64,000 nucleotides of DNA from Tunturibacter empetritectus (GTDB lineage Bacteria > Acidobacteriota > Terriglobia > Terriglobales > Acidobacteriaceae), in assembly GCF_040358985.1 (NCBI RefSeq), contig NZ_CP132932.1:4278001-4342000 (forward strand), written 5' to 3'. The translations under genes and the position numbers were made by a program. Positions 25,685 through 33,789 of this stretch are shown piece after piece; the first letter of the stretch is position 1; each line of letters opens with the position of its first letter. The notes under the pieces are model-generated. The model was not told where the DNA came from and did no database searches. It saw only the letters and a list, made by a program, of their open reading frames with translations.

Positions 25685-26419
25685 TTAGATCGCCGTCATG
25701 CCGCCATCGACGAATAACTCCACCCCGTTCACGAAGCTCGAGTCGTTTGAAGCAAGAAAGAGCGCGACCGTCGCAACTTCCTCAGATTGACCCATCGTTC
25801 CCCGTGGGATCAGTGATTCAAAATACTGCCTCGCCTCCTTGGTGAGAACTCCTTCCTGCATCGGTGTGGCAATGGCACCGGGAACCAGCAGGTTCACGCG
25901 GATCTTTCTGTCCTTGAGTTCGTTGAGCCAGGTGCGTGCGAAGGAGCGCAACGCCAACTTGCTCGCCGCATATACGCCGAAACCAGGGAAACCTTTTGCC
26001 GCAGCATTGGACCCGGTCATGAAGATTGAGCCACCATCGTTGAACAGTGGCAACGCTTTCTGCACCGTGAAGAGGGTGCCGCGCACGTTCAGGTCGAATG
26101 TCTTGTCGAAGTGCTGCTCGGTGATCTCTCCCAGCGGGACGGGCTCGCCTATACCGGCACTCGCAAACAGGACGTCGATCTTGCCCTTTTCTCGCTTGAC
26201 TGTGTCGAACAGTCGGTCGAGGTCGTCGAGATTGGCCGCGTCACCCTGGACGCCGGTTACATTCCGGCCTATTACCTTAATCGCCTCGTCGATCTGCTCC
26301 TGTTTTCGGCCCGTGATGAAAACGTAGGCACCCTCTTCCACGAACAGTTTGGCACTCGCCAGCGCCATGCCGCTTGACCCACCTGTGATGACTGCAACCT
26401 TACCTTCAAGCTTTCCCAT
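25685..26419 (-). CDS. SDR-family oxidoreductase, paralogue A
   Basis: A 244-residue classical SDR: KVAVITGGSSGMALASAKLF (cofactor motif), ASAGIGEPVPLG, SIFMTGSNAA, the catalytic YAASK (Tyr/Lys) and C-terminal FVNGVELFVDGGMTAI. It is very close to the neighbour at 26498, clearly a tandem duplication. I start at MGKLEGK (26419), preceded by GGGAGTC; the region before it consists of tandem GTTGTGTAGCTGAT-like repeats. It probably reduces a carbonyl; substrate unknown. Confidence 0.92.
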   Translation of the reverse strand: MGKLEGKVAVITGGSSGMALASAKLFVEEGAYVFITGRKQEQIDEAIKVIGRNVTGVQGDAANLDDLDRLFDTVKREKGKIDVLFASAGIGEPVPLGEITEQHFDKTFDLNVRGTLFTVQKALPLFNDGGSIFMTGSNAAAKGFPGFGVYAASKLALRSFARTWLNELKDRKIRVNLLVPGAIATPMQEGVLTKEARQYFESLIPRGTMGQSEEVATVALFLASNDSSFVNGVELFVDGGMTAI

Positions 26420-26434
26420 AATGACTCCCTTGAT

Positions 26435-26480
26435 CGTTGTGTAACTGATAGTTGTGTAGCTGATAGTTGTGTAGCGCACT
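26435..26480 (+). repeat. Short tandem repeat in the SDR-A upstream region
   Basis: About three 15-base units of the type AGTTGTGTAGCTGAT lie end to end just upstream of SDR paralogue A. A related GATAGATGTGTAGC lies upstream of paralogue B at 27244. Confidence 0.65.
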
Positions 26481-26497
26481 CACCAACAGCCCCCGAT

Positions 26498-27229
26498 TCA
26501 GATCGCCGAGAAGCCGCCATCGACAGCGAAGTCCACCCCATTCACGTAGCTTGCTTCGTCGGAAGCAAGAAACAACGCGGCCGCTGCGATCTCCTCAGGG
26601 CGACCCATCTTTCCTCGTGGGATCAGGGACTCGAACATCTGCCTCGTTTGCTCGTCGAGTCGCTGCGAGTCCGCAGTGTCCACCTGCCCCGGACTCAACA
26701 CGTTCACCCGGATCTTCCTGCCCTTCAGTTCGTTGAGCCATGTGCGTGCGAAGGAACGCAATGCCGCCTTACTCGCCGCATACACGCCGAAACCAGGGAA
26801 GCCTTTCACAGAAGCAACGGACCCGGTCATGAGGATCGATGCGCCATCGTTCAACAGCGGCAACGCCTTCTGAACGGTAAACAGCGTTCCGCGCACAATC
26901 AGGTCGAAGCCCGCATCGAAGTGCTGCTCGGTAATCTCGCCCAGTTTGGCGGCTTCGCCCTTGCCGGCGCTCGCGAACAGGACGTCGATCTTGCCCTTTT
27001 CCCGCTTTACTATGTCGAACAGGCGGTCGAGGTCGTCGAGATTGGACGCGTCGCCGCGCACGCCGGTCACGTTCCGGCCAATCAGCTTGACGGCCTCATC
27101 GAGCGCCTCCTGCCTCCGGCCTGTGATGAAAACGTAGGCACCCTCTTCAACGAAGCGCTTGGCGCTTGCTAGCGCCAGGCCGCTCGATCCACCTGTGATG
27201 ACTGCAACTTTTCCTTCAAGCTTTCCCAT
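26498..27229 (-). CDS. SDR-family oxidoreductase, paralogue B
   Basis: A 243-residue SDR, same length and motif order as paralogue A: KVAVITGGSSGLALASAKRF, FASAGKGEAAKLG, SILMTGSVASV, YAASK, and YVNGVDFAVDGGFSAI. It starts at MGKLEGK (27229), with the same GGGAGTCATT context as paralogue A. It is the first gene of the minus-strand cluster and faces the divergent AraC regulator across about 120 bases, the usual place for a regulated promoter. Confidence 0.92.
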   Translation of the reverse strand: MGKLEGKVAVITGGSSGLALASAKRFVEEGAYVFITGRRQEALDEAVKLIGRNVTGVRGDASNLDDLDRLFDIVKREKGKIDVLFASAGKGEAAKLGEITEQHFDAGFDLIVRGTLFTVQKALPLLNDGASILMTGSVASVKGFPGFGVYAASKAALRSFARTWLNELKGRKIRVNVLSPGQVDTADSQRLDEQTRQMFESLIPRGKMGRPEEIAAAALFLASDEASYVNGVDFAVDGGFSAI

Positions 27230-27350
27230 AATGACTCCCTTTTGATAGATGTGTAGCATCCGGTACAGTAGAGTAGAGTTCTTTGGCAGTGGACGAGAAC
27301 TGCTCAGTAGTCCTAATATTTTGTCTATTCGTCCAAAAGGGGAGGCTAAA

Positions 27351-28331
27351 TTGGACCCGATAACAGATATCTTCAGAACATTGCATGTAACCGCTTTCGG
27401 CCTGCACAGGCTCGAAGCCACAGCTCCGTGGGGCGTGAAACAGGAAAATCAGACCGAAGAAAAAATCACGCCTTCCGGCAATAAGATGCCGCCCACAGAT
27501 TTGGCGCACTTCGCCATGGTCTCGCGCGGCAACTGCTGGCTGAGTGTGGAAGGGATTGCGGAGCCGATTCCGCTCACCGGGGGTGATTGTTTTTTGCTGG
27601 CTAAGGGAACTTCGATTGTTTTGCGCGACAGCCCGCGAACACGTCCGAAGTGGAGTTTCAGCGAGATCGGGGCTAGGGCCAACGGCAATGTCGCTCTTTA
27701 TGGAGGTGGTGGCGCACCGACGACAATCGTCTGTGGGTCCCTGAGTTTCGATCGCGCCAGCCTGAAGCCGGTCACTCAGTTATTGCCGAGCTTCATTCTG
27801 ATGAAGGCCGATCAGGCACGCACGCTTGCGCTTCACAGCACAGTGCAAGCGCTGGCGTCAGAGATGGCAGAACAGGCGCCGGGATCTGAAGTCGTCGCGA
27901 CTCGACTGGCCGAGGTTCTGTTTATTCAAGTGCTCCGTGCGCATATCGCGTCGGGACCGGAACGTAACAGAGGATGGCTTCGTGCGGTTTTTGATCCTCA
28001 GATGGGCCCTGCCCTGAGTGCCATTCACGACAGTGTGAGTACACCCTGGACAGTCGAATCTCTGGCCGCAGCGGCAACCATGTCTCGCTCCGCATTCGCA
28101 GTCCGTTTTAAAGAGCTACTCGGACAAACACCACTGGAATATGTAACCGAGTGGCGGATGCAGAAGGCGATGCAGCTGATACAAGAGCGTGACAAAAAGC
28201 TCATAGACGTTGCTCGGTCGGTCGGTTACGAGTCCGACGCTGCGTTCAGTAAAGCGTTCAAACGAGTTGTCGGGGCAAGCCCTGGAGAATACCTCAAACG
28301 TGGTTTTGGAGACCAGGGTAATGCCTTCTGA
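27351..28331 (+). CDS. AraC-family transcriptional regulator with cupin_6-type sensor
   Basis: A 326-residue regulator. The N-terminal part (to about 190) resembles the AraC-binding-like cupin of the CFF/cupin_6 group (LHRLEATAPWGVK, CWLSVEGIAEPIPLTGGDCFLLAKG). The C-terminal part holds two helix-turn-helix motifs, WTVESLAAAATMSRSAFAVRFKELLGQTPLEYV and LIDVARSVGYESDAAFSKAFKRVVGASPGEYL. The start is a TTG with GGAGG 5 bases upstream, better than any upstream candidate. It is divergent from the SDR cluster, which it most likely controls. Confidence 0.88.
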   Translation: MDPITDIFRTLHVTAFGLHRLEATAPWGVKQENQTEEKITPSGNKMPPTDLAHFAMVSRGNCWLSVEGIAEPIPLTGGDCFLLAKGTSIVLRDSPRTRPKWSFSEIGARANGNVALYGGGGAPTTIVCGSLSFDRASLKPVTQLLPSFILMKADQARTLALHSTVQALASEMAEQAPGSEVVATRLAEVLFIQVLRAHIASGPERNRGWLRAVFDPQMGPALSAIHDSVSTPWTVESLAAAATMSRSAFAVRFKELLGQTPLEYVTEWRMQKAMQLIQERDKKLIDVARSVGYESDAAFSKAFKRVVGASPGEYLKRGFGDQGNAF

Positions 28332-28647
28332 AAACGCGATAGGGAAGCGGGAGACCCAAGGTCAATTGGCTTCCGACGTAGCGCTGCTCACGGTGGCACA
28401 AGAGATATGCTCAGCTTTTCCACGGGGATGGATATAGGCCAGTGCAGATCTTCAGGACGTGCAGAAGGATAGCAAACGCTTATGGAACTAGCTCATGAAA
28501 GCTGGCAAAAATGCGCTAATGGCTAGAACCATGACACTTCTGTCGACTGCCTCCTCACTATACATAATATGTGTTATCGGACGTTGTGTTTTAGTTCTGT
28601 TGCCTCTCAATAACTCCACTTGCGTCGCTATCAACAAAGTACGAGAG
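28332..28647. other. Gene-free stretch near the presumed replication terminus
   Basis: No gene, RNA or clear promoter was found in this 316-base gap between the AraC gene and the convergent Asp-box gene. It contains the dif-like 28-mer described separately and is AT-richer than its surroundings. Confidence 0.5.
28557..28584 (-). other. Candidate dif (XerC/XerD) site
   Basis: On the minus strand the 28 bases have the dif architecture: an 11-base left arm ACGTCCGATAA, a 6-base centre CACATA and an 11-base right arm TTATGTATAGT. The inner ATAA-6-TTATGT core matches known dif sites, and 8 of 11 right-arm bases match the common TTATGTTAAAT. The left arm and centre match less well. It lies in a gene-free gap where the strand composition changes sign. 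By-eye call only. Confidence 0.35.
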
Positions 28648-29919
28648 CTATTTCTCGCGATTCTTTAGATGAGGCTTACAGGAGTCAGCGAATGGATTGG
28701 TTAGGAAGGTGCCTGCGATGCCGGAGATTAGGATGGTTCCATCGGAGTTGAAGTGGGCGGAGCGGAACTCCTCTTCTGGAAGATCGTTGAGCCTCGTCCA
28801 GGTTTCGCCGCTGTCCTGGCTGGTGTAGACGCCGGTGAGCGAGGTGACGACCTCCCGGCTTGGCTTTGCAGGGTCGACGTCTACGCTATAGGCGCGGACG
28901 TTGGAGCCGGTTTCGTCGGTTGATCTATGCAGGAGAAATCTGGCGTTGGTGACTCGCCGGACGGTGCCTGGACCTGAGGGGTTGTAGACTCCCCAGCACG
29001 CGGCCAGGTGGAGACCGCCGACGACACTCATCCCATGGATCGCCGAGTCAGGGCCGACGCCTTCGATGCGGCTCCACTTCATCGAGTGGAGGTTGAGCAG
29101 GTAGACCTGATCCCCTGTTCCGAGATAGAGGAAGCCTGGGTTGAGTTTTTTGGGATCATCAAATTGAAGGGAGAGCAGGTCCATATCGGTTGGGAGATGT
29201 GGGATGGGTCCATCTTCGATCCATGAGCCGTCACTCTCTTTGTGGTAGCGGAGGAGCTGGGGCTCGAGGTCAAAGTAGCCATAGCCGATGAGGAGATGTT
29301 GTCCGTCGGGTGTGATCTCTACGACGCTGGCTCTCAGGGGGTCGCCCGGCTTCTTCGTGATGGGAGTGCGGGGCGGCGTATCTGGAACGCGGGGACCTGC
29401 AATGGGTTTGACCAGCGGCTGGTTGGGGTTTGATTGAGGAGATACTTGAAATGCTCCCCGTTGCGTGGTGATTACAAAGTAAGTTGCATCGGGAGAGATG
29501 ATGAAACCATTGCGTAGACCCTCACCGATTCGAGCATCGAAGTATGTGGAATCGACTCGAGCGATCTGCGTCCATGACGCGCCTCCGTCGGTTGACTTCG
29601 AGATGTACATGGCTCGGTCCTGGGATGGAAGCTTGTTGCTGAGATCCGCAGTGAGCCCCCAGATCAAGTCAGGATTGGCGTCAGGGCTGGGGTCGGCAGC
29701 TATGGCCTCGATAAAGTCGCTGGCAAATTGATGACTTCCCGGCAGGCCAGTCACTCGATGAACGAAGCAGGTGTTCCTGTCGTTCGCTGCGTTGCTCTCT
29801 GTGCTGACGGCTTGATTCGGAGTGGAAGTCAGAGCCTGGCCCTGCCCTGCTACAGGGAGGGTCATCCAGAGGAGCAGGCTTGTACTGAGGACCGTTCGAT
29901 ATGGGAGTAGGCGTGGCAT
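28648..29919 (-). CDS. Secreted Asp-box (BNR) beta-propeller-like protein
   Basis: A 423-residue exported protein: signal peptide VLSTSLLLWMTLPVAGQGQA, then repeated sheet-like segments. Two Asp-box motifs of the sialidase/VPS10 type are clear, STDGGASWTQIARV (about 108-121) and SQDSGETWTRL (about 365-375). Catalytic Arg triad residues of true sialidases were not identified, so enzymatic activity is not claimed. It more likely forms a binding propeller. It converges on nothing and has its own 162-base divergent region with the carboxypeptidase-like genes. Confidence 0.75.
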   Translation of the reverse strand: MPRLLPYRTVLSTSLLLWMTLPVAGQGQALTSTPNQAVSTESNAANDRNTCFVHRVTGLPGSHQFASDFIEAIAADPSPDANPDLIWGLTADLSNKLPSQDRAMYISKSTDGGASWTQIARVDSTYFDARIGEGLRNGFIISPDATYFVITTQRGAFQVSPQSNPNQPLVKPIAGPRVPDTPPRTPITKKPGDPLRASVVEITPDGQHLLIGYGYFDLEPQLLRYHKESDGSWIEDGPIPHLPTDMDLLSLQFDDPKKLNPGFLYLGTGDQVYLLNLHSMKWSRIEGVGPDSAIHGMSVVGGLHLAACWGVYNPSGPGTVRRVTNARFLLHRSTDETGSNVRAYSVDVDPAKPSREVVTSLTGVYTSQDSGETWTRLNDLPEEEFRSAHFNSDGTILISGIAGTFLTNPFADSCKPHLKNREK

Positions 29920-30081
29920 GGCCAGAACAGTTTCGATGCGCTTGAATCAACAACATCCCAAATCTATCGCAAGGCGCAGGATCTTATGAGTTGTGGGTAG
30001 CGTCAGGCAAAGTTCACCCGGGGTACTCGGTTCTCACTAATATGGGTGTGAGACGTCTTATTTCTGGCGAGGTGCTGCTTC

Positions 30082-31713
30082 GTGTCCGTAAACCGAATCG
30101 TCTGTCGCCTCCGACGCAGCGATTCGCTGCTTTGCTTTGTAGCTCTGGTCTGTGCCTTGCTGGGGGATGGAGTTCGCTCGCCTGCCCAGGTTGGCGGCAG
30201 TGCGGGGGGAGGCCCATCGATTGCAAGCTCTGGTATGCCAGACCTGATCTCGGGACGAGTGATCAATGCCGCCACCGGTCAGCCCGTTCGTAGAGCGCTG
30301 GTTCGGCTCAACACCCGCGCAGTACTGACCGATAGCGAAGGCAGATTCCGGTTCGAACAGAATAAAGAGAGTAGCGCCAACCTTCTGGTGACCAAGCCTG
30401 GGTTTTATGCGAGTGCAGAGTATGGCGATGCCGGCAATCTGTATCTGCAGTCCGCACAACTTGCGGCATCGCTGGAGCTTCGCATCTATCCTGAGGCGCT
30501 GCTTACCGGTGTGGTTCTGGCTCCGGATGGAACACCTCTTCCGGAGATCTCGGTGACCGCGATGAGAAGGGTGTATGACGAGATGGGGCGACGTTGGGTG
30601 CCGGTTGATCAACGTCAGACAGACGTGCATGGGGGCTTTCGAATTCCTGTGCCTGCCGGGGAGTACCGAGTGCAGACAGGCTACTTGCCGCGGAGCTCCG
30701 CAATTGGCGAAGCTGTACTTCCTGTTACATTTCCGAGCGGTAGCGCAAGTAATACTTCACAACTCATTCGGATTCATAGCGGCGAAGAGCAGACGTTCGA
30801 ACTGCGTCCGGCGGTTAGTGCGATTCACACCGTTGAGATTTCACAGGTTCGCCCTGATCGCGGCTTCCAGCGCATCTCTGCCCGCGCCTCCAATGGAGGT
30901 ACGGTGCAGGTCAGCTCGATGCCGGCAAGCGGAGATGAGACCAAGATACAGCTCCCCCAGGGAACGTATGCGCTGACGGTGCGAACGATGGGTGATACCG
31001 ATGCTCCCGAGCTGGCTGAGACAACGGTTACGGTTCCGGATCACGATATCTCTGGAGTGGCTCTACGATTTTCGCCAGTGCCGTCGATTCCGGTGGAGCT
31101 GTTGATCGACGAATCTTCCTCCTCCGCCGCGAGTATCACTGTACTGGCGCAACTGGGCCTCAGTCTGCAGAGTGAGCAGGCTGATTCCGATGGCGGATCG
31201 GCCAGTGTCAGGTTGTCACCTCGGAGCAATCAGACCTTCTTCTTCTCGGCTGCTCCTGGAAGTTATCGGCTGGTGGGACGCAATAGCGGCGCGTGGTATA
31301 TCAAGTCTGCCAGCTATGGCGACTCCGACCTGTTGGAGCAGGAGCTGGTTGTAGCGCCTGGAGCGTCTGGAACTCCTATACGGATTATGGTGAGCAATCA
31401 GACGGCGGCGTTGCAGGGGACGGTGCGCCTCAACGGCGATCCTGTGGCGAGTTGGGTGTATCTGATCCCGAACAGGCGGAGCGCTCAGTTGGATTACAGT
31501 ACCCGCAGCAGTTCGACCGGCAGTTATAGCTTCGATCATCTTCCGCCAGGGAGTTATCAGGCTATCGCCTTTGAGCGACGGCACTCAGCCGACTACGGTA
31601 ATTCCGAGAGCCTGACACCGTTTGGCGGTCATGTGCAGTCGGTTACGGTCAACGTCGGCGATAAGCCTACGCTGAACCTTGACGCTGTGCCGGCAACGGA
31701 GGTGATTCCATGA
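30082..31713 (+). CDS. Secreted carboxypeptidase-regulatory-like domain protein 1
   Basis: A 543-residue exported protein starting at GTG with a signal-type helix (SLLCFVALVCALLGDGVRS). It carries several transthyretin-like CarboxypepD_reg repeats: SGRVINAATGQPVRRALVRLN...TDSEGRFRF (54-92), TGVVLAPDGTPLPEISVTA...GGFRIPVPAGEYRVQTGY (135-190) and LQGTVRLNGDPVASWVYL...YSFDHLPPGSYQAIAFE near the end. Such proteins are common in Acidobacteriota and probably bind polymer or scaffold on the surface; no catalytic residues are visible. Its stop overlaps the start of the next gene (ATGA), so the two are translationally coupled. Confidence 0.8.
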   Translation: MSVNRIVCRLRRSDSLLCFVALVCALLGDGVRSPAQVGGSAGGGPSIASSGMPDLISGRVINAATGQPVRRALVRLNTRAVLTDSEGRFRFEQNKESSANLLVTKPGFYASAEYGDAGNLYLQSAQLAASLELRIYPEALLTGVVLAPDGTPLPEISVTAMRRVYDEMGRRWVPVDQRQTDVHGGFRIPVPAGEYRVQTGYLPRSSAIGEAVLPVTFPSGSASNTSQLIRIHSGEEQTFELRPAVSAIHTVEISQVRPDRGFQRISARASNGGTVQVSSMPASGDETKIQLPQGTYALTVRTMGDTDAPELAETTVTVPDHDISGVALRFSPVPSIPVELLIDESSSSAASITVLAQLGLSLQSEQADSDGGSASVRLSPRSNQTFFFSAAPGSYRLVGRNSGAWYIKSASYGDSDLLEQELVVAPGASGTPIRIMVSNQTAALQGTVRLNGDPVASWVYLIPNRRSAQLDYSTRSSSTGSYSFDHLPPGSYQAIAFERRHSADYGNSESLTPFGGHVQSVTVNVGDKPTLNLDAVPATEVIP

Positions 31714-33485
31714 GATGGAGCCTTGTGGAAGCTTCGTTGTTGCTCTTTGCCGGAGGTCTGTTCGGGATCGCGCACGCACAAACTCGAGCACAGACGAAGC
31801 CGGAGGCGAAGCATATTGCTGTCGGGGCACACTATGAGATCAACGGGGTCGTTGTCAGCAGCATCGATGGGAGCCCGGTTCCTCACTGCAGGTTGACCCC
31901 GACTCTTGTGGCTCAGGGGGTCTTTGGGAGCCGTCGCTTCCCTTCCTCGACTGACGGCTCTGAAGCCGATGAGCATGGCCACTTTTCGATTCCGCTGCCT
32001 TCAGCGGGTGTATGGAATCTGCGGGCGAGTGCGCGGGGCTATGTGACCCAGTCCTATGAGGAGCACGGCGCCTTCTCGTCGGCAGTTGTCCTGACCGCTG
32101 ATTCGCCGGAGATTGATCTGCGTTTCAAAATTAGTCCCGAGGCCAGCATCAAAGGCCTTGTTCTGGATGAAGCCGGGGAACCGGTGAGAGACGCGCAGAT
32201 CTCTCTTTTCATCGTGCCGCCGTCGAGTCCTGGAGGTCCGCCAGCTAACACAGGTTCGCGAGTGAGTGCCAGGACCGATGATCGCGGCATGTATGAGTTG
32301 ACGAATCTGTCTCCGGGTGGATATCGCCTGTCGGTGCGGGCGCGTCCCTGGTATGCGGAGGTGTCGCAGCAAAGTGGAATAGCAGTTGCTGGGTCCCCGG
32401 TCGATCCTTCTCTCGATGTTGCCTATCCGCCAACCTGGTTTCCTGGGGGCAGCGATGTCGCAACTGCTGAGACGATTGTCCTGCATGCGGGCGATACACG
32501 TCAGGCAGACTTTCATCTTGTTCCGATCGCTTCGATTCATCTGAAGATCGCTCCGCCATCAGGAGGTGTGGGAGGGGCTAACGTCCGCCAGGGACAAGCA
32601 ATTCCCATTGTGGAAGAGATTATGCCCGGTGCAAATGCCCCGCGCCTGGTTTCGGTTGCGACCCATCGCGACCTACAGGGAGAGTTTGATGTTGGTGGGC
32701 TGACGCCGGGGCTCTATCAGGTGAGAATACCGGGCCAGGATGGGCGCTCTACTGTGGTCGACGTAGTGGCGAACTCGGTTCGAACGCTGGATCTCGATGC
32801 GCCCAGGAACGATATTGCCAGGGTTACAGTCCACATCGACGGGTTTGCCGGTGAGACGGAAGAGGCCGGTGACAGACGCGGTAGAGGGCTTCGCGTCAAC
32901 CTGATCGACACTGATACGCAGCGTGGGACGTTTTCTTCGGCGGGAGATGAGGGCGGATTTGCAGGGCGTCGCGGGTCGAGAGCGCCTTCTGCGGAGTCTA
33001 AGGAATCCAAAGACCGGATCATCGAGGTCCCGCCAGGACGTTACGAAGTTGTTCTGCAGGGCGGCTCCAACATCTTTCTGACTGGATTGACCGCTAAGGG
33101 GGCTGAAGCCTCGGGGCGATATGTGACGGTGCCCGCGGGTGAGACGACCCTTACCGTGCATGTTGCGAATGGCCGGGCCAATGTTAGTGGAATCGCTGCG
33201 CTCGAGGGAAAACCCGCGGTGGGCGCAATGGCCCTGCTGGTTCCAATCACGATTGAAGAGCCTGACTCCATTGATTTTTTGCGGCAGGACCAGACCAATA
33301 CAGATGGAAGCTTTGATATCGAGAACGTCATCCCGGGGCAATACATTCTGGTCGTTATCGACAAAGGATGGCAGATCAACTGGGGAGATCGATCGACGTT
33401 GCGCCGCTATCTCACGCAAGGGGTGCCGATGGAGCTGAAGCCCTCTGCAAGCGTGAAGCAGAATGTAGTTGCGCAGGCTCCATAG
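31710..33485 (+). CDS. Secreted carboxypeptidase-regulatory-like domain protein 2
   Basis: A 591-residue exported companion of the preceding protein. Signal peptide ASLLLFAGGLFGIAHAQ, then repeats INGVVVSSIDGSPVPHCRLTPT...DEHGHFSIPLPSAGVWNLRAS, IKGLVLDEAGEPVRDAQISLF...DDRGMYELTNLSPGGYRLSV, and a C-terminal unit VSGIAALEGKPAVGAMALLVP...TDGSFDIENVIPGQYILVVID. A charged, Gly/Arg-rich stretch near 395-440 separates the units. Same operon and probably the same structure as protein 1. No enzymatic motif is seen. Confidence 0.8.
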   Translation: MRWSLVEASLLLFAGGLFGIAHAQTRAQTKPEAKHIAVGAHYEINGVVVSSIDGSPVPHCRLTPTLVAQGVFGSRRFPSSTDGSEADEHGHFSIPLPSAGVWNLRASARGYVTQSYEEHGAFSSAVVLTADSPEIDLRFKISPEASIKGLVLDEAGEPVRDAQISLFIVPPSSPGGPPANTGSRVSARTDDRGMYELTNLSPGGYRLSVRARPWYAEVSQQSGIAVAGSPVDPSLDVAYPPTWFPGGSDVATAETIVLHAGDTRQADFHLVPIASIHLKIAPPSGGVGGANVRQGQAIPIVEEIMPGANAPRLVSVATHRDLQGEFDVGGLTPGLYQVRIPGQDGRSTVVDVVANSVRTLDLDAPRNDIARVTVHIDGFAGETEEAGDRRGRGLRVNLIDTDTQRGTFSSAGDEGGFAGRRGSRAPSAESKESKDRIIEVPPGRYEVVLQGGSNIFLTGLTAKGAEASGRYVTVPAGETTLTVHVANGRANVSGIAALEGKPAVGAMALLVPITIEEPDSIDFLRQDQTNTDGSFDIENVIPGQYILVVIDKGWQINWGDRSTLRRYLTQGVPMELKPSASVKQNVVAQAP

Positions 33486-33555
33486 GATTAGGAGGTGCGC
33501 GAAGGCATCGGCGGCCTTCGAATTGTGGTAGATTCAAAAAGGCCCGCAATACTGC

Positions 33556-33643
33556 GGAGAGATGGCCGAGTGGCTGAAGGCGCACGCTTGGAAAGCGTGT
33601 ATACCGCAAGGTATCCAGGGTTCGAATCCCTGTCTCTCCGCCA
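33556..33643 (+). tRNA. tRNA-Ser (GGA)
   Basis: An 88-base type II tRNA. The acceptor pair GGAGAGA / TCTCTCC, a D-arm with GGCCGAGTGGCTGAAGG, anticodon stem ACGCT/AGCGT-type with loop TTGGAAA giving anticodon GGA (33590-33592), a long variable arm, and the T-loop GTTCGAATC are all visible. The CCA is encoded (33641-33643). A T-rich run follows directly. Confidence 0.97.
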
Positions 33644-33789
33644 TATTTTTAAACTCCCCTTTTCAAATTCAATAAACTATAGCCGTAAGCCGGGCAAATC
33701 AGCATCAAAAGTGCTTCCTCAGGCACTTCCGATGTGCCCTGTTGTGGATCTTTAGCGCGTACCGGTGGCCAATGATAGGCCAATAAACT

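Noticed and set aside
28648..29919. True sialidase
   Set aside because: Asp-boxes occur in many propellers and the FRIP/Arg-triad residues were not found.
30082..33485. Carboxypeptidase activity for the two secreted proteins
   Set aside because: Only the regulatory transthyretin-like domains are seen; no HxxE...H zinc peptidase motif was found.
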